Assembly (NCBI RefSeq): GCF_051535215.1
Contig: NZ_JBPPLY010000009.1
Span: forward strand, 1 to 64,000
Length of the DNA stretch: 64,000 bases
Direction of reading: 5' to 3'
From: Nitrobacter sp051535215
Lineage (GTDB): Bacteria; Pseudomonadota; Alphaproteobacteria; Rhizobiales; Xanthobacteraceae
Shown one piece after another: positions 11,205 through 19,249 of the stretch (positions are counted from its first letter, which is position 1; every line of letters starts with the position of its first letter). Made by a program: the position numbers and the translations under genes. The notes below the pieces were generated by a model, which was not told the origin of the DNA, did not search any database, and was given only the letters and a program-made list of their open reading frames with translations.

Positions 11205-11234
11205 AAAAGGCGGCACGATGGTGCCGCCTTTTTT
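11205..11234 (+). terminator. Rho-independent terminator of sodB
   Basis: Stem AAAAGGCGGCAC (11205-11216), loop GATG, stem GTGCCGCCTTTT (11221-11232), then two more T. The perfect 12-bp stem runs into a T tract, 30 nt past the sodB stop. Confidence 0.92.
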
Positions 11235-11359
11235 CATCGGTCCTTAAGGACCTGATGGGGCGACCGCCTTGCCGCGTTGAAGGTTTTTCGGCAACACCCA
11301 TGCGCAAGACAATGACAGTCGACTGACGGACGCAAGGCTTTCAATGACAGGGACAAACG

Positions 11360-11727
11360 ATGAACTATCTTCTGGTTTTTGTCGGCGGCGGCCTCGGCGC
11401 GACCTTTCGGCATGGGATCAATATTTTGTGCGCGCGGATTTTCGCGGGACGCATTTTCCATTCGGCACATTTTTAATCAATGTTTCAGGCTCCATCGTGA
11501 TGGGCCTGATCGCCGGCTATCTCGCATTCAAGGGGAGTGCCGCGCAGCCGTGGCGGCTATTTGTGATGACCGGGGTTCTCGGTGGCTACACCACCTTCTC
11601 GACATTCTTGCTCGATTTTGCGCTGCTGTATGAGCGCAACGAGATCGGTCTTGCTGCCCTCTATATGACCGGCTCGGTCGTGCTGGCGATCGCAGGCTTG
11701 TTCGCGCTGGTTCGCCACCTGGCGTGA
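11360..11727 (+). pseudogene. crcB: Fluoride channel CrcB/Fluc, frameshifted
   Basis: Fluc proteins are small dimeric inner-membrane fluoride channels. The correct N-terminus reads MNYLLVFVGGGLGATFRHG from the ATG at 11360, but that frame hits TAA at 11474-11476 after FHSAHF. The rest of the family sequence, FPFGTFLINVSGS...GGYTTFSTFLLD, is in another frame that stays open to 11727. The frame change is equal to loss of one base at or before about 11459, near GCATTTTCC. All expected core motifs (GGGLGA, RHG, FGTFLINVSGS, GYTTFSTF) are present once the frames are joined. It is either a real recent mutation, a sequencing error or, less likely, programmed -1 frameshifting. Confidence 0.82.
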
Positions 11728-11803
11728 AACTGGACCGCCGGGTGCGCCTCGCGTTCCGAAGCCCAGCGCGCCCTGAAGCCGTTGTCCGCTGGACTCCTGT
11801 GAT

Positions 11804-11816
11804 GTTATAATATAAC
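11804..11816. promoter_or_regulatory. Zur operator of the zinc-uptake operon
   Basis: Perfect palindrome GTTATA-A-TATAAC. This is the core of the alphaproteobacterial Zur box. It lies about 64 bp before the first small gene of the znuCBA operon. Zur with zinc bound would repress the operon. The site is seen directly; the regulator's identity is from family knowledge, and no zur gene is in the window. Confidence 0.82.
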
Positions 11817-11879
11817 GATTACATCAGGATATTGGCGGTTTGACTCCTTGTCCCGTTCCGGGATCGGAAAGCGTATCAA

Positions 11880-12068
11880 GTGCTCCATTTTCACGATCGC
11901 GACCATGGTCAGGCTCACGAGCATGGGCATGGCCACGGTCCGTCCACGCCGCATCCGGCCCAGACGGTCCCGTGGTCGATTCTGCGGATGGCGCTGGTTG
12001 CGCGGCTCGGTGCCGCGCTTGCGGTCAGCGCCGGGCTTTGGGCCGCCGTGCTGATGGCGATGAGGTGA
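11880..12068 (+). CDS. His-rich single-pass membrane micro-protein heading the zinc operon
   Basis: A 62-residue frame with GTG start. The N-terminal 20 residues are packed with His (HFHDRDHGQAHEHGHGHG), followed by a linker and one hydrophobic helix (about residues 36-58). Its TGA ends one base before the znuC ATG, so the two are translationally close, and it lies directly downstream of the Zur box. I infer a role in zinc capture or handing zinc to the transporter. No named family is recognised; the weak ribosome site and GTG start are the main doubts. Confidence 0.6.
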   Translation: MLHFHDRDHGQAHEHGHGHGPSTPHPAQTVPWSILRMALVARLGAALAVSAGLWAAVLMAMR

Positions 12069-12069
12069 G

Positions 12070-12825
12070 ATGGCGGCACAACTCCAGTTCCGCGACGTCA
12101 CTCTCGGCTATGACCGGCATCCGGCTGTTCATCACCTGAGCGGGGAAGTCGCGTCCGGTGCGCTGCTGGCGGTGGTCGGTCCGAACGGCGCGGGCAAGTC
12201 GACGCTGTTTCGCGGCATCGTCGGCATCCTGAAGCCGCTGGCCGGTTCGATCGCGCGTGGCAAGCGCGATCTCCGCGACATCGCCTATCTGCCGCAGAGC
12301 GCCGAGATCGACCGCAGCTTTCCGATTTCGGTGTTCGATTTCACCGGCTCCGGGCTGTGGCGCGCCACCGGCGCGTTTGGCGCATTGGGCCGCTCCCAGC
12401 GCGGAAAGATCGTGGAGGCGTTGGCGGCGGTGGGCCTCAACGGATTCGAAAACCGCCCCATCGGCACGCTATCGGGCGGGCAGATGCAGCGAATGCTGTT
12501 CGCGCGGGTGCTGTTGCAGGATGCGGCCGTGATCGTGCTGGACGAGCCGTTCAACGCGATTGACGCCAAGACGTCGGCCGATCTGCTCGCTTTGGTGCGA
12601 CGCTGGCATGAGGAGAAGCGCACCGTGCTCGCGGCGTTGCACGACATGGATCTGGTGCGCGCGAATTTTCCGCAGACGCTGCTGCTCGCGCGCGGCGAGG
12701 TGGCATGGGGGCCGACGGCGCAGGTGCTGACATCGGATAACCTTTCGCGCGCCAGGCAGATGTGCGAAGCCTTCGACGACGGCGCGGCCGCATGCGCGGC
12801 GCAGCTGCCGCCGCGCGCGGCCTGA
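12070..12825 (+). CDS. znuC: Zinc ABC transporter ATP-binding protein
   Basis: Energises zinc import through ZnuB. The 251-residue protein has Walker A GPNGAGKST, the signature LSGGQMQRM, Walker B VIVLDEPF and a switch His in LAALHDMD. It belongs to the metal-type (ZnuC/MntA) ABC ATPases. The Zur box upstream and the COG0523 gene downstream argue for zinc rather than manganese. Second gene of the operon, 6 bases before znuB. Confidence 0.93.
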   Translation: MAAQLQFRDVTLGYDRHPAVHHLSGEVASGALLAVVGPNGAGKSTLFRGIVGILKPLAGSIARGKRDLRDIAYLPQSAEIDRSFPISVFDFTGSGLWRATGAFGALGRSQRGKIVEALAAVGLNGFENRPIGTLSGGQMQRMLFARVLLQDAAVIVLDEPFNAIDAKTSADLLALVRRWHEEKRTVLAALHDMDLVRANFPQTLLLARGEVAWGPTAQVLTSDNLSRARQMCEAFDDGAAACAAQLPPRAA

Positions 12826-12831
12826 GGTATC

Positions 12832-13701
12832 ATGGCCTACGACTGGCTGGTCGCTCCTTTCGCCGATTTCGAGTTCATGCGCCGCGCGCTGGCGGCATCG
12901 ATTGCGCTCGCGCTCGGGGCCGCGCCGATCGGCGTATTCCTGATGCTGCGGCGGATGAGCCTCGTCGGCGACGCGATGGCGCATGCGATCCTGCCGGGAG
13001 CGGCCGTCGGCTTCCTGCTGTCCGGCCTCAATCTGTTCGCGATGACGGTTGGCGGGTTGGTCGCGGGTTTCGCGGTGGCGATTCTGGCGGGGGTGGTATC
13101 GCGCGTCACCGAACTGAAGGAGGATGCGTCGCTCGCGACCTTCTATCTCGCCTCGCTGGCGCTCGGCGTCACCATCGTGTCGGTCAAGGGCACCAACATC
13201 GATCTGCTGCATGTGCTGTTCGGCAATATCCTTGCGATGGACAACCAGACGCTGATCGTGATCGCGATCAACGCCACCGTGACGCTTGTGGTTCTCGCCG
13301 TAATCTATCGCCCGCTGGTGATCGAATGCGTCGATCCGCTGTTTCTGCGCACCGTGAGCCGTGCGGGCGTGCCGGCGCATCTGGCGTTTCTGGCGCTCGT
13401 CGTCGTCAATTTGGTTAACGGCTTCCACGCGCTGGGCACGCTGCTGGCGGTCGGGCTGATGGTGCTGCCGGCCGCCATTGCGCGGTTTTGGGCGCGCGAC
13501 ATCACCGGCATGATGATGGTCGCCGTCGTCAGCGCGATGCTGTCGGGGTACGCGGGACTGGTGCTGTCGTTCCACAGCAAGGTGCCGTCGGGGCCTGCGG
13601 TCATTCTGGTCGCCACGGTGCTTTATGTGATGTCGGTGCTGTTCGGCAGCGTCGGCGGGATGCTTCGGCAGCTTTTCCCGGCGCCCCATCTCGAAGCGTG
13701 A
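12832..13701 (+). CDS. znuB: Zinc ABC transporter permease
   Basis: Inner-membrane channel of the zinc importer. The 289-residue, strongly hydrophobic product has the ABC-3 family features: MRRMSLVGDAMAHAILPG in the early cytoplasmic loop, which contacts the ATPase, and about eight or nine membrane helices. Its TGA overlaps the ATG of the binding-protein gene (13701), a sign of coupled translation. Confidence 0.93.
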   Translation: MAYDWLVAPFADFEFMRRALAASIALALGAAPIGVFLMLRRMSLVGDAMAHAILPGAAVGFLLSGLNLFAMTVGGLVAGFAVAILAGVVSRVTELKEDASLATFYLASLALGVTIVSVKGTNIDLLHVLFGNILAMDNQTLIVIAINATVTLVVLAVIYRPLVIECVDPLFLRTVSRAGVPAHLAFLALVVVNLVNGFHALGTLLAVGLMVLPAAIARFWARDITGMMMVAVVSAMLSGYAGLVLSFHSKVPSGPAVILVATVLYVMSVLFGSVGGMLRQLFPAPHLEA

Positions 13702-14642
13702 TGATGGCGCGGTCTTGCCGTCTCGTATTCTGGGCGATCGCGATCGTGCTGGCGGCGCTGGCTCCCGCCCGTGCCCAAAGTCATGGCGGCGACGGCAGTG
13801 ATCATCGCATCGCGGTTGTCGCAAGCTTCTCCATCCTCGGTGATTTCGTCAAAGAAGTCGGAGGCACGCGGGTTGATGTTACGACGCTGGTCGGGACCAA
13901 CGGCGACGTGCATGTGTTCACCCCGACGCCGGCAGACGTCAGGAAAGTCGCGGCCGCGAAACTGGTGATCGTCAATGGCCTCGGCCTCGAAGGCTGGCTG
14001 CCGCGGCTGGTACAGGCTTCTGGTGGCCACGCGACGATCGTGGTTGCGTCCCGCGGCGTTGCCTTGCGCGGGGCGGACGCGGGCGAAAGGCACAGCGCCC
14101 GACATGACGAAGACCCGGCCGATCCTCATGCATGGCAATCCGTCGCCAATGCCAAAATCTATGTCACCAATATTCGCGATGGTCTGATCGCGGCGGATCC
14201 GCCGGGTGAGGGGCTTTATCGGGCTCATGCGGCGGCCTATCTGTCCAAACTCGACACGCTGGATCGCGAGGTTCGCGATGCGGTGGAGCGGATTCCGCCC
14301 GAGCGGCGCAAGGTGATCTCGACCCATAATGCCTTCGGCTATTTCGAGGCGGCCTATGGCATCGCTTTCATCGCCCCGCAGGGCGTCTCGACCGACAGCG
14401 AGCCGAGCGCGCGCGACATCGCCATGACCGTCACCCAGATCAGAAACGCAAAGATCCCGGCCATTTTTCTGGAGAATCTCAGCGACGAACGGCTGATCCG
14501 CCGGATTGCGGCCGAATCCGGGGCGCGGGTCGGAGGGACCCTGTATTCCGACAGTTTAAGCGACGAAAATGGCGACGCCCCCACTTACATTGACATGGTC
14601 AGGCATAATATAAAGGCGCTGACGAGCGCGCTGGCGGACTAG
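13701..14642 (+). CDS. znuA: Zinc ABC transporter periplasmic binding protein
   Basis: Captures zinc in the periplasm and delivers it to ZnuB. The 313-residue protein has a signal peptide ending APARAQ and the cluster A-I fold: IVASFSILGDF-type start, GDVHVFTPTPAD with the first His ligand, DPHAWQSVANAK with the second, a later STHNAFGYF His, and a C-terminal Asp region (YSDSLSDENGDAPTYIDM). The usual charged His-rich loop is short (ERHSARHDEDPADPH). The gene starts on an ATGA overlap with znuB, although an open frame extends further upstream. Confidence 0.9.
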   Translation: MMARSCRLVFWAIAIVLAALAPARAQSHGGDGSDHRIAVVASFSILGDFVKEVGGTRVDVTTLVGTNGDVHVFTPTPADVRKVAAAKLVIVNGLGLEGWLPRLVQASGGHATIVVASRGVALRGADAGERHSARHDEDPADPHAWQSVANAKIYVTNIRDGLIAADPPGEGLYRAHAAAYLSKLDTLDREVRDAVERIPPERRKVISTHNAFGYFEAAYGIAFIAPQGVSTDSEPSARDIAMTVTQIRNAKIPAIFLENLSDERLIRRIAAESGARVGGTLYSDSLSDENGDAPTYIDMVRHNIKALTSALAD

Positions 14643-14740
14643 TCGGGCGACGCCTTTTTTGCCTTTTCTCCGGAGGAGAGGGCCGGTCGCGAAGCGGCCG
14701 GGGGCGATCGCTGAATGTTCACGCGCGCTATTGACCCCAA

Positions 14741-14762
14741 CCTCTCCCTGCAAGGGGAGGGG
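14741..14762. repeat. Short intergenic hairpin (REP-like)
   Basis: CCTCTCCC and GGGAGGGG form an 8-bp stem (one G-U) around a 6-nt loop in the 140-bp gap between znuA and the COG0523 GTPase gene. There is no T tract, so it is not an ordinary terminator. A similar CTTCCCC...GGGGAAG hairpin lies at 35692-35715. Confidence 0.4.
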
Positions 14763-14782
14763 AGCAGCCACGAGTTCAGTTG

Positions 14783-15865
14783 ATGTCTGATGTAAACGCG
14801 CCCGCCTCGACGAAGATTCCCGTGACCGTGCTCACCGGCTATCTCGGCGCAGGCAAGACCACGCTGTTGAACCGTATTCTCTCCGAAAACCACGGAAAGA
14901 AGTACGCCGTGATCGTCAACGAATTCGGGGAGGTCGGCATCGACAACGACCTGATCATCGGCGCGGACGAGGAAGTGTTCGAAATGAACAACGGCTGCGT
15001 CTGCTGCACGGTGCGCGGCGACCTCGTGCGCATTCTCGAAGGCTTGATGAAGCGCAAGGGCAAGTTCGACGCCATCATCGTGGAGACCACGGGCGTTGCC
15101 GATCCGGCGCCGGTCGCGCAGACCTTCTTTGTCGACGAGGACGTGCAGAATAACGCACGGCTTGATGCCGTGGTTACGGTCGCCGACGCCAAGTGGTTGA
15201 GCGAGCGGCTGAAGGATGCGCCCGAGGCCAAGAACCAGATCGCCTTCGCCGACGTCATCGTGCTCAACAAGACCGATCTGGTGTCCAAGTCCGAACTGGC
15301 CGAGGTTGAAGGGCGGATACGCGGCATCAATCCTTACGCCAAGCTGCATCGCACCGAACGCTGCCAGGTGGCGCTGTCGGATGTTCTGGAGCGCGGCGCG
15401 TTCGATCTTGACCGTATCCTCGAACTCGAACCGGATTTCCTCGCCAAGGACGATCACGATCATCACCACGATCATCATCATGATCATCACGATCATGACC
15501 ACGGCCATCATCATGACCATGATCACGAGCACGAGCACGACCATGGTCTGAAGCACTACCATGACGAAGAGATGCAATCGATGTCGTTACGCTCGGACAA
15601 GCCGCTCGATCAGGAGAAGTTCATGCCGTGGCTACAGGAACTGCTGGCGGCGGAAGGACAGAAGATCCTGCGCTCGAAGGGCATTCTCGCTTTCGCCGAC
15701 GATAACGATCGCTATGTCTTCCAGGGCGTTCACATGATGTTGGAGGGCAGCCGCCAGCGCGAATGGAAGCCTGGCGAGAAACGCGAAAGCCGCGTCGTGT
15801 TCATCGGCCGCGAATTGCCCGAAGCGCTGATCCGCGAAGGCTTCCAAAACTGCATCGCTGCGTGA
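14783..15865 (+). CDS. COG0523 (CobW/ZNG1-type) GTPase metallochaperone with long His tract
   Basis: GTP-dependent protein predicted to insert zinc into client proteins when zinc is scarce. It has a P-loop GYLGAGKTT, the CXCC metal motif (NNGCVCCTVRGDL), EtTGVADP and the NKTD guanine motif. Between the GTPase and C-terminal domains runs an unusual His/Asp tract of about 45 residues (about 220-265), coded by repeated GATCAT/CAC triplets. I chose the ATG at 14783 over the preceding TTG. It follows znuCBA and probably shares its zinc-starvation role, though I see no second Zur box in the 140-bp gap. Confidence 0.9.
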   Translation: MSDVNAPASTKIPVTVLTGYLGAGKTTLLNRILSENHGKKYAVIVNEFGEVGIDNDLIIGADEEVFEMNNGCVCCTVRGDLVRILEGLMKRKGKFDAIIVETTGVADPAPVAQTFFVDEDVQNNARLDAVVTVADAKWLSERLKDAPEAKNQIAFADVIVLNKTDLVSKSELAEVEGRIRGINPYAKLHRTERCQVALSDVLERGAFDLDRILELEPDFLAKDDHDHHHDHHHDHHDHDHGHHHDHDHEHEHDHGLKHYHDEEMQSMSLRSDKPLDQEKFMPWLQELLAAEGQKILRSKGILAFADDNDRYVFQGVHMMLEGSRQREWKPGEKRESRVVFIGRELPEALIREGFQNCIAA

Positions 15866-15875
15866 TGGCCGCGTG

Positions 15876-16892
15876 ATGACCGTCTCCAGCGCTCCGCAGC
15901 AGAATTCCATCACCACGATCGGCGAACGCGTGCGTCCCGTTGCCATCGGCATGCCGGTTGCCGCCGTGTATTTCATCGGCGACCGCGCCGCCTTCATTGG
16001 GGACGAGGAAACGATCACGCTGGTTTCCAGCGACGGCGAGAAGGTCGCGGCGGCCGTTCATGGCGGCGCGATCCTGTCGTCGGTTTCGGATGGCAAACGG
16101 ATCATTACCGGCGGCGATGACGGCAAGGTTGTCGCGCTCGACATGAAAGGCGAGAGTTCGGTCCTTGTGACCGACGCAAAACGCCGCTGGATCGACAACG
16201 TCGCGGTTCATCCGGACGGCGCGATCGCGTGGTCGGTCGGCAAGACCGCGTTCGTGCGCGGGGTCAAGGGCGAGGATAAGTCGATCGAAGCGCCATCGAG
16301 CGTCGGCGGACTCGCCTTCGCACCGAAAGGCCTGCGGCTCGCGCTCGCGCATTACAACGGCGTGACCTTGTGGTTTCCGAACATGACGGCGGAGCCGGAG
16401 CGGCTGGAATGGGCCGGCTCGCACCTCGGCGTGATGTTCAGCCCCGACAGCAGGTTCATCGTCACCGCCATGCACGAGCCGGCGCTGCACGGCTGGCGGC
16501 TGGCGGACGCGCAGCACATGCAGATGACCGGCTACCCGAGCCGCGTCAAATCGCTGTCATGGAGTCCGGGTGGAAAAGCGCTGGCCACATCCGGAGCCGA
16601 CCGGGTGGTGGTGTGGCCGTTCGCCAGCAAAGACGGCCCAATGGACAAGGAGCCGCTGATGTTGGCGCAATTGCAGGCGCGCGTCACCGCGGTTGCATTC
16701 CACCCCACGCAGGACTTCCTTGCCGCCGGCTACGAGAACGGCGTTATCCTGATGGTTAAGATTGCCAACGGCGCCAAGGTGGCCGTTCGCCGCGACGGCG
16801 ACGCACCTGTCGCAGCGCTGGCCTGGAACGCGAAGGGCTCCATGCTGGCTTTTGCGCTTCAAAACGGCGACGCGGGACTGGTTGATCTCTAG
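15876..16892 (+). CDS. WD40 repeat protein linked to the COG0523 GTPase
   Basis: A 338-residue protein made almost wholly of beta-propeller repeats; blade-like endings include GGDDGKVVALD, SGADRVVVWPF and AGYENGVILMVK. There is no signal peptide, so it is probably cytoplasmic. It starts 10 bases after the GTPase stop; the ATG at 15876 is preferred to a GTG one codon earlier. The close coupling suggests it acts as a scaffold or client-recognition partner of the zinc chaperone, which is inference only. Confidence 0.8.
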   Translation: MTVSSAPQQNSITTIGERVRPVAIGMPVAAVYFIGDRAAFIGDEETITLVSSDGEKVAAAVHGGAILSSVSDGKRIITGGDDGKVVALDMKGESSVLVTDAKRRWIDNVAVHPDGAIAWSVGKTAFVRGVKGEDKSIEAPSSVGGLAFAPKGLRLALAHYNGVTLWFPNMTAEPERLEWAGSHLGVMFSPDSRFIVTAMHEPALHGWRLADAQHMQMTGYPSRVKSLSWSPGGKALATSGADRVVVWPFASKDGPMDKEPLMLAQLQARVTAVAFHPTQDFLAAGYENGVILMVKIANGAKVAVRRDGDAPVAALAWNAKGSMLAFALQNGDAGLVDL

Positions 16893-16927
16893 CCTTCAAA
16901 GAATCCTGTCTTCGAATCCGTCTCTGC

Positions 16928-17043
16928 AGCGTTTCAAGCGGAGTATGTCCTTGGGCTTGCCTTCGAGGATGGGTATTGTTCGCGTCAAAAACGCGTCAAA
17001 ACAAAATCAGGGAGAGCCTCGCTTCTGATTTCATCAGAAACGA
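16928..17043. repeat. Dispersed hairpin repeat, long copy
   Basis: About 116 bp. It begins AGCGTTTCAAGCGGAGTATG, continues through CGCGTCAAAACAAAATC, and ends in a hairpin GCTTCTGAT-TTC-ATCAGAAACG. Read on the other strand it matches the copy at 20246-20372 nearly throughout. It lies in the gap after the WD40 gene. Confidence 0.75.
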
Positions 17044-17154
17044 AACGCGCAAACTGACTCATCGTTCGTTGGTCTGGTTCGCGGGCGTTAGGTTCCGGAA
17101 GGAACCTGGCCGGCGTCGAACCGTTAGTCCTGCGAAAGGATTTATGGTGAGTCG

Positions 17155-17496
17155 ATGTCCGTCAGCGAACGCAGCACCAGGGCGAGGAAACGCAACGCGA
17201 GAAAAGATTTCGCGATTGCGGTTGCCGTTGTCGCGGGCGGGATGGCGATGCCCGGCGCCTTCCTGATGCAACTTGCGCAAGGAGAGTCGGAATCGGCGCA
17301 GGTTACGCAAACGGCTCCGGTCGTACCTGCCGGTAAACAGAACGGACCTGCGGAAGCCAAGCCGGGCGGCACGCGTCCCACCACGCCCGCGCCGGAGCCC
17401 GCCCAGCCGGATGCCGAGGCGCAAAAGGCGGGTGCTCAGCCGGCGCTTCCTCCTGCGCCAGCCGAGAAGACTGCACCGCCGATCAAGGAAAAGTAG
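17155..17496 (+). CDS. Hypothetical membrane-anchored Ala/Pro-rich protein
   Basis: A 113-residue product with a basic N-terminus (RSTRARKRNARKD), one hydrophobic helix (about residues 19-40, AIAVAVVAGGMAMPGAFLM), then a low-complexity tail rich in Ala, Pro and Glu ending in KEK. This topology suggests a small inner-membrane protein with its tail in the periplasm. GGTGAG lies just before the ATG. No family is recognised; it stands alone between two repeat-bearing gaps. Confidence 0.55.
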   Translation: MSVSERSTRARKRNARKDFAIAVAVVAGGMAMPGAFLMQLAQGESESAQVTQTAPVVPAGKQNGPAEAKPGGTRPTTPAPEPAQPDAEAQKAGAQPALPPAPAEKTAPPIKEK

Positions 17497-17670
17497 GCAG
17501 CGGTACTCTCGCTGGTTCCCGCGGACATCGAAGCAAAAGCGCGATTCGGTATCCACGACTGGTCATGCCGGGATGATACGCAGTATCGGACTCGCATTCC
17601 GGCTATCCGTCATCTCGTAATTTCCAGAGCTGCGGGCACGCGCCTGCATCGCGGAATGACGATGATTGGA

Positions 17671-19107
17671 TCACCGCACCAGCACGTTCCGGAATTGCCA
17701 GGGATCGGAGGTGTCGATGTCTTCGGGAAAAAGACCCGGACGATCAGTGAGCGGCGTCCAGTCGGTGTAGAAGCCTTTCACCGGCCCGAGATAGGGCCGC
17801 TGGATTTCGAGACAACGACGAAAGTCGATTTCATCCGCTTCGACAATACCGGCTTCAGGATTCTCCAGTGCCCATACCATGCCCGCCAGCACCGCGGAGG
17901 AGACCTGCATGCCGGTAGCGTTCTGATAGGGCGCGACGCGGCGGGTTTCCTCGATCGACAATTGCGAGCCGTACCAGTAGGCGTTCTTGCCGTGGCCATA
18001 GACCAGCACGCCAAGCTCGTCGATGCCGTCGACGATCTCGGTCTCATCCAGAATATGCCACTTCGGCTGCATTCTGCCTTCCGCGCCGAACATCTCGTGC
18101 AGCGACAGCACGGCGTCGTTCGCCGGATGATAGGCGTAATGGCAGGTCGGGCGATAGATCACGTTCTGTCCGTCGCGCACGGTGAAATAGTCCGCGATCG
18201 AGATCGATTCGTTGTGCGTGACCAGAAACCCGTATTGCGCTCCCGGTGTCGGGCACCATGAGCGCACGCGGGTGTTGGCTCCCGGCTGCAGCAGATAGAT
18301 CGCGGCCTGACATCCCGTGTCGTGTTTGCGGCCGTTTTCCGGCATCCATGTCTCGTGGGTGCCCCAGCCGAGTTCGGCCGGCTGCAAGCCCTCGGAGACG
18401 AATCCTTCGACCGACCAGGTGTTGACGAACACGTTCATCGGCTTCGGCGTCTTGGCGCGCTGGGTGTCGCGCTCGGCGATGTGGATGCCCTTGACGCCGA
18501 GCTTGTGGGCGAGCTGGCCCCAGCCTTCGCGGCTCTTCGGTTCGTTGTACTCCGTCTTGGTATCGCGCGCGATATCGAGCAGCGCCTGCTTGACGAACCA
18601 CGACACCATGCCGGGGTTGGCGCCGCAGGTGGAGACCGCGGTGGTGCCGCCCTCGCTCCTGCGCTTGGCGGCCAGCAGCGTTTCGCGCAACGCGTAGTTG
18701 GAGCGCTTTTCCGGACCGGCGCTCTTGTCGAAATAGAATCCGAGCCACGGCTCGACCACCGTGTCGATGTAAAGCGATCCGATCTCGCGGCACATGGTCA
18801 TGAGATCGACGGACCCGGTGTCGACGGACAGATTGACGCAGAAGCCCTGGCCGCCGCCTTGTGTCAGCAGCGGGACAAGGACGTCGTGATAGTTGTCGCG
18901 CGTGATAGCCTGCCTGATGAATTTGACGCCATGTTTTTTCGCCAGCGTGTCGTCCGCGTGCGGATCGATGATGACGAAGCGGGATTTGTCGAATTCAAAA
19001 TGCTTCTCGATCAGCGGCAGGGTGCCTTTGCCGATCGAACCGAAACCGATCATGACGATCGGGCCGGTGATGCGCGCATGCACGGACGAAGCATTGGACG
19101 ACATCAT
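17671..19107 (-). CDS. hss: Homospermidine synthase
   Basis: Makes sym-homospermidine from putrescine in an NAD-dependent reaction. The N-terminal Rossmann fold begins IVMIGFGSIGKGTLPL, followed by FVIIDPH. The 478-residue length and segments such as YIDTVVEPWLGFY and CGANPGMVSWFVKQALL match the bacterial enzyme, best studied in Blastochloris viridis. It works with the ornithine decarboxylase encoded at 21965, giving ornithine to putrescine to homospermidine. Either of the first two Met codons could be the start. Confidence 0.95.
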   Translation of the reverse strand: MMSSNASSVHARITGPIVMIGFGSIGKGTLPLIEKHFEFDKSRFVIIDPHADDTLAKKHGVKFIRQAITRDNYHDVLVPLLTQGGGQGFCVNLSVDTGSVDLMTMCREIGSLYIDTVVEPWLGFYFDKSAGPEKRSNYALRETLLAAKRRSEGGTTAVSTCGANPGMVSWFVKQALLDIARDTKTEYNEPKSREGWGQLAHKLGVKGIHIAERDTQRAKTPKPMNVFVNTWSVEGFVSEGLQPAELGWGTHETWMPENGRKHDTGCQAAIYLLQPGANTRVRSWCPTPGAQYGFLVTHNESISIADYFTVRDGQNVIYRPTCHYAYHPANDAVLSLHEMFGAEGRMQPKWHILDETEIVDGIDELGVLVYGHGKNAYWYGSQLSIEETRRVAPYQNATGMQVSSAVLAGMVWALENPEAGIVEADEIDFRRCLEIQRPYLGPVKGFYTDWTPLTDRPGLFPEDIDTSDPWQFRNVLVR

Positions 19108-19249
19108 GACTCTCCAGATTGTCGGAAAATTGCGAGCCGGCAGAAGGCGGCCGCGGGCGCTCCTGAAAACGACAAAACGCCGATGAAATCAAGTCCCGCG
19201 CGCAGTCGCGCGAGTCGCCAGCGGATATTCAATCATGAATGTTACGTGA

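Noticed and set aside
11240..11359. Possible fluoride riboswitch before crcB
   Set aside because: The stretch contains GATGGGGCGACCGCC, but the pairing and the conserved GCTGATGGCTCCT-type segment of the crcB motif are not recognisable.
15450..15550. Short tandem repeats resembling a CRISPR or satellite
   Set aside because: They are His/Asp codons of the metallochaperone in frame; there are no spacers.
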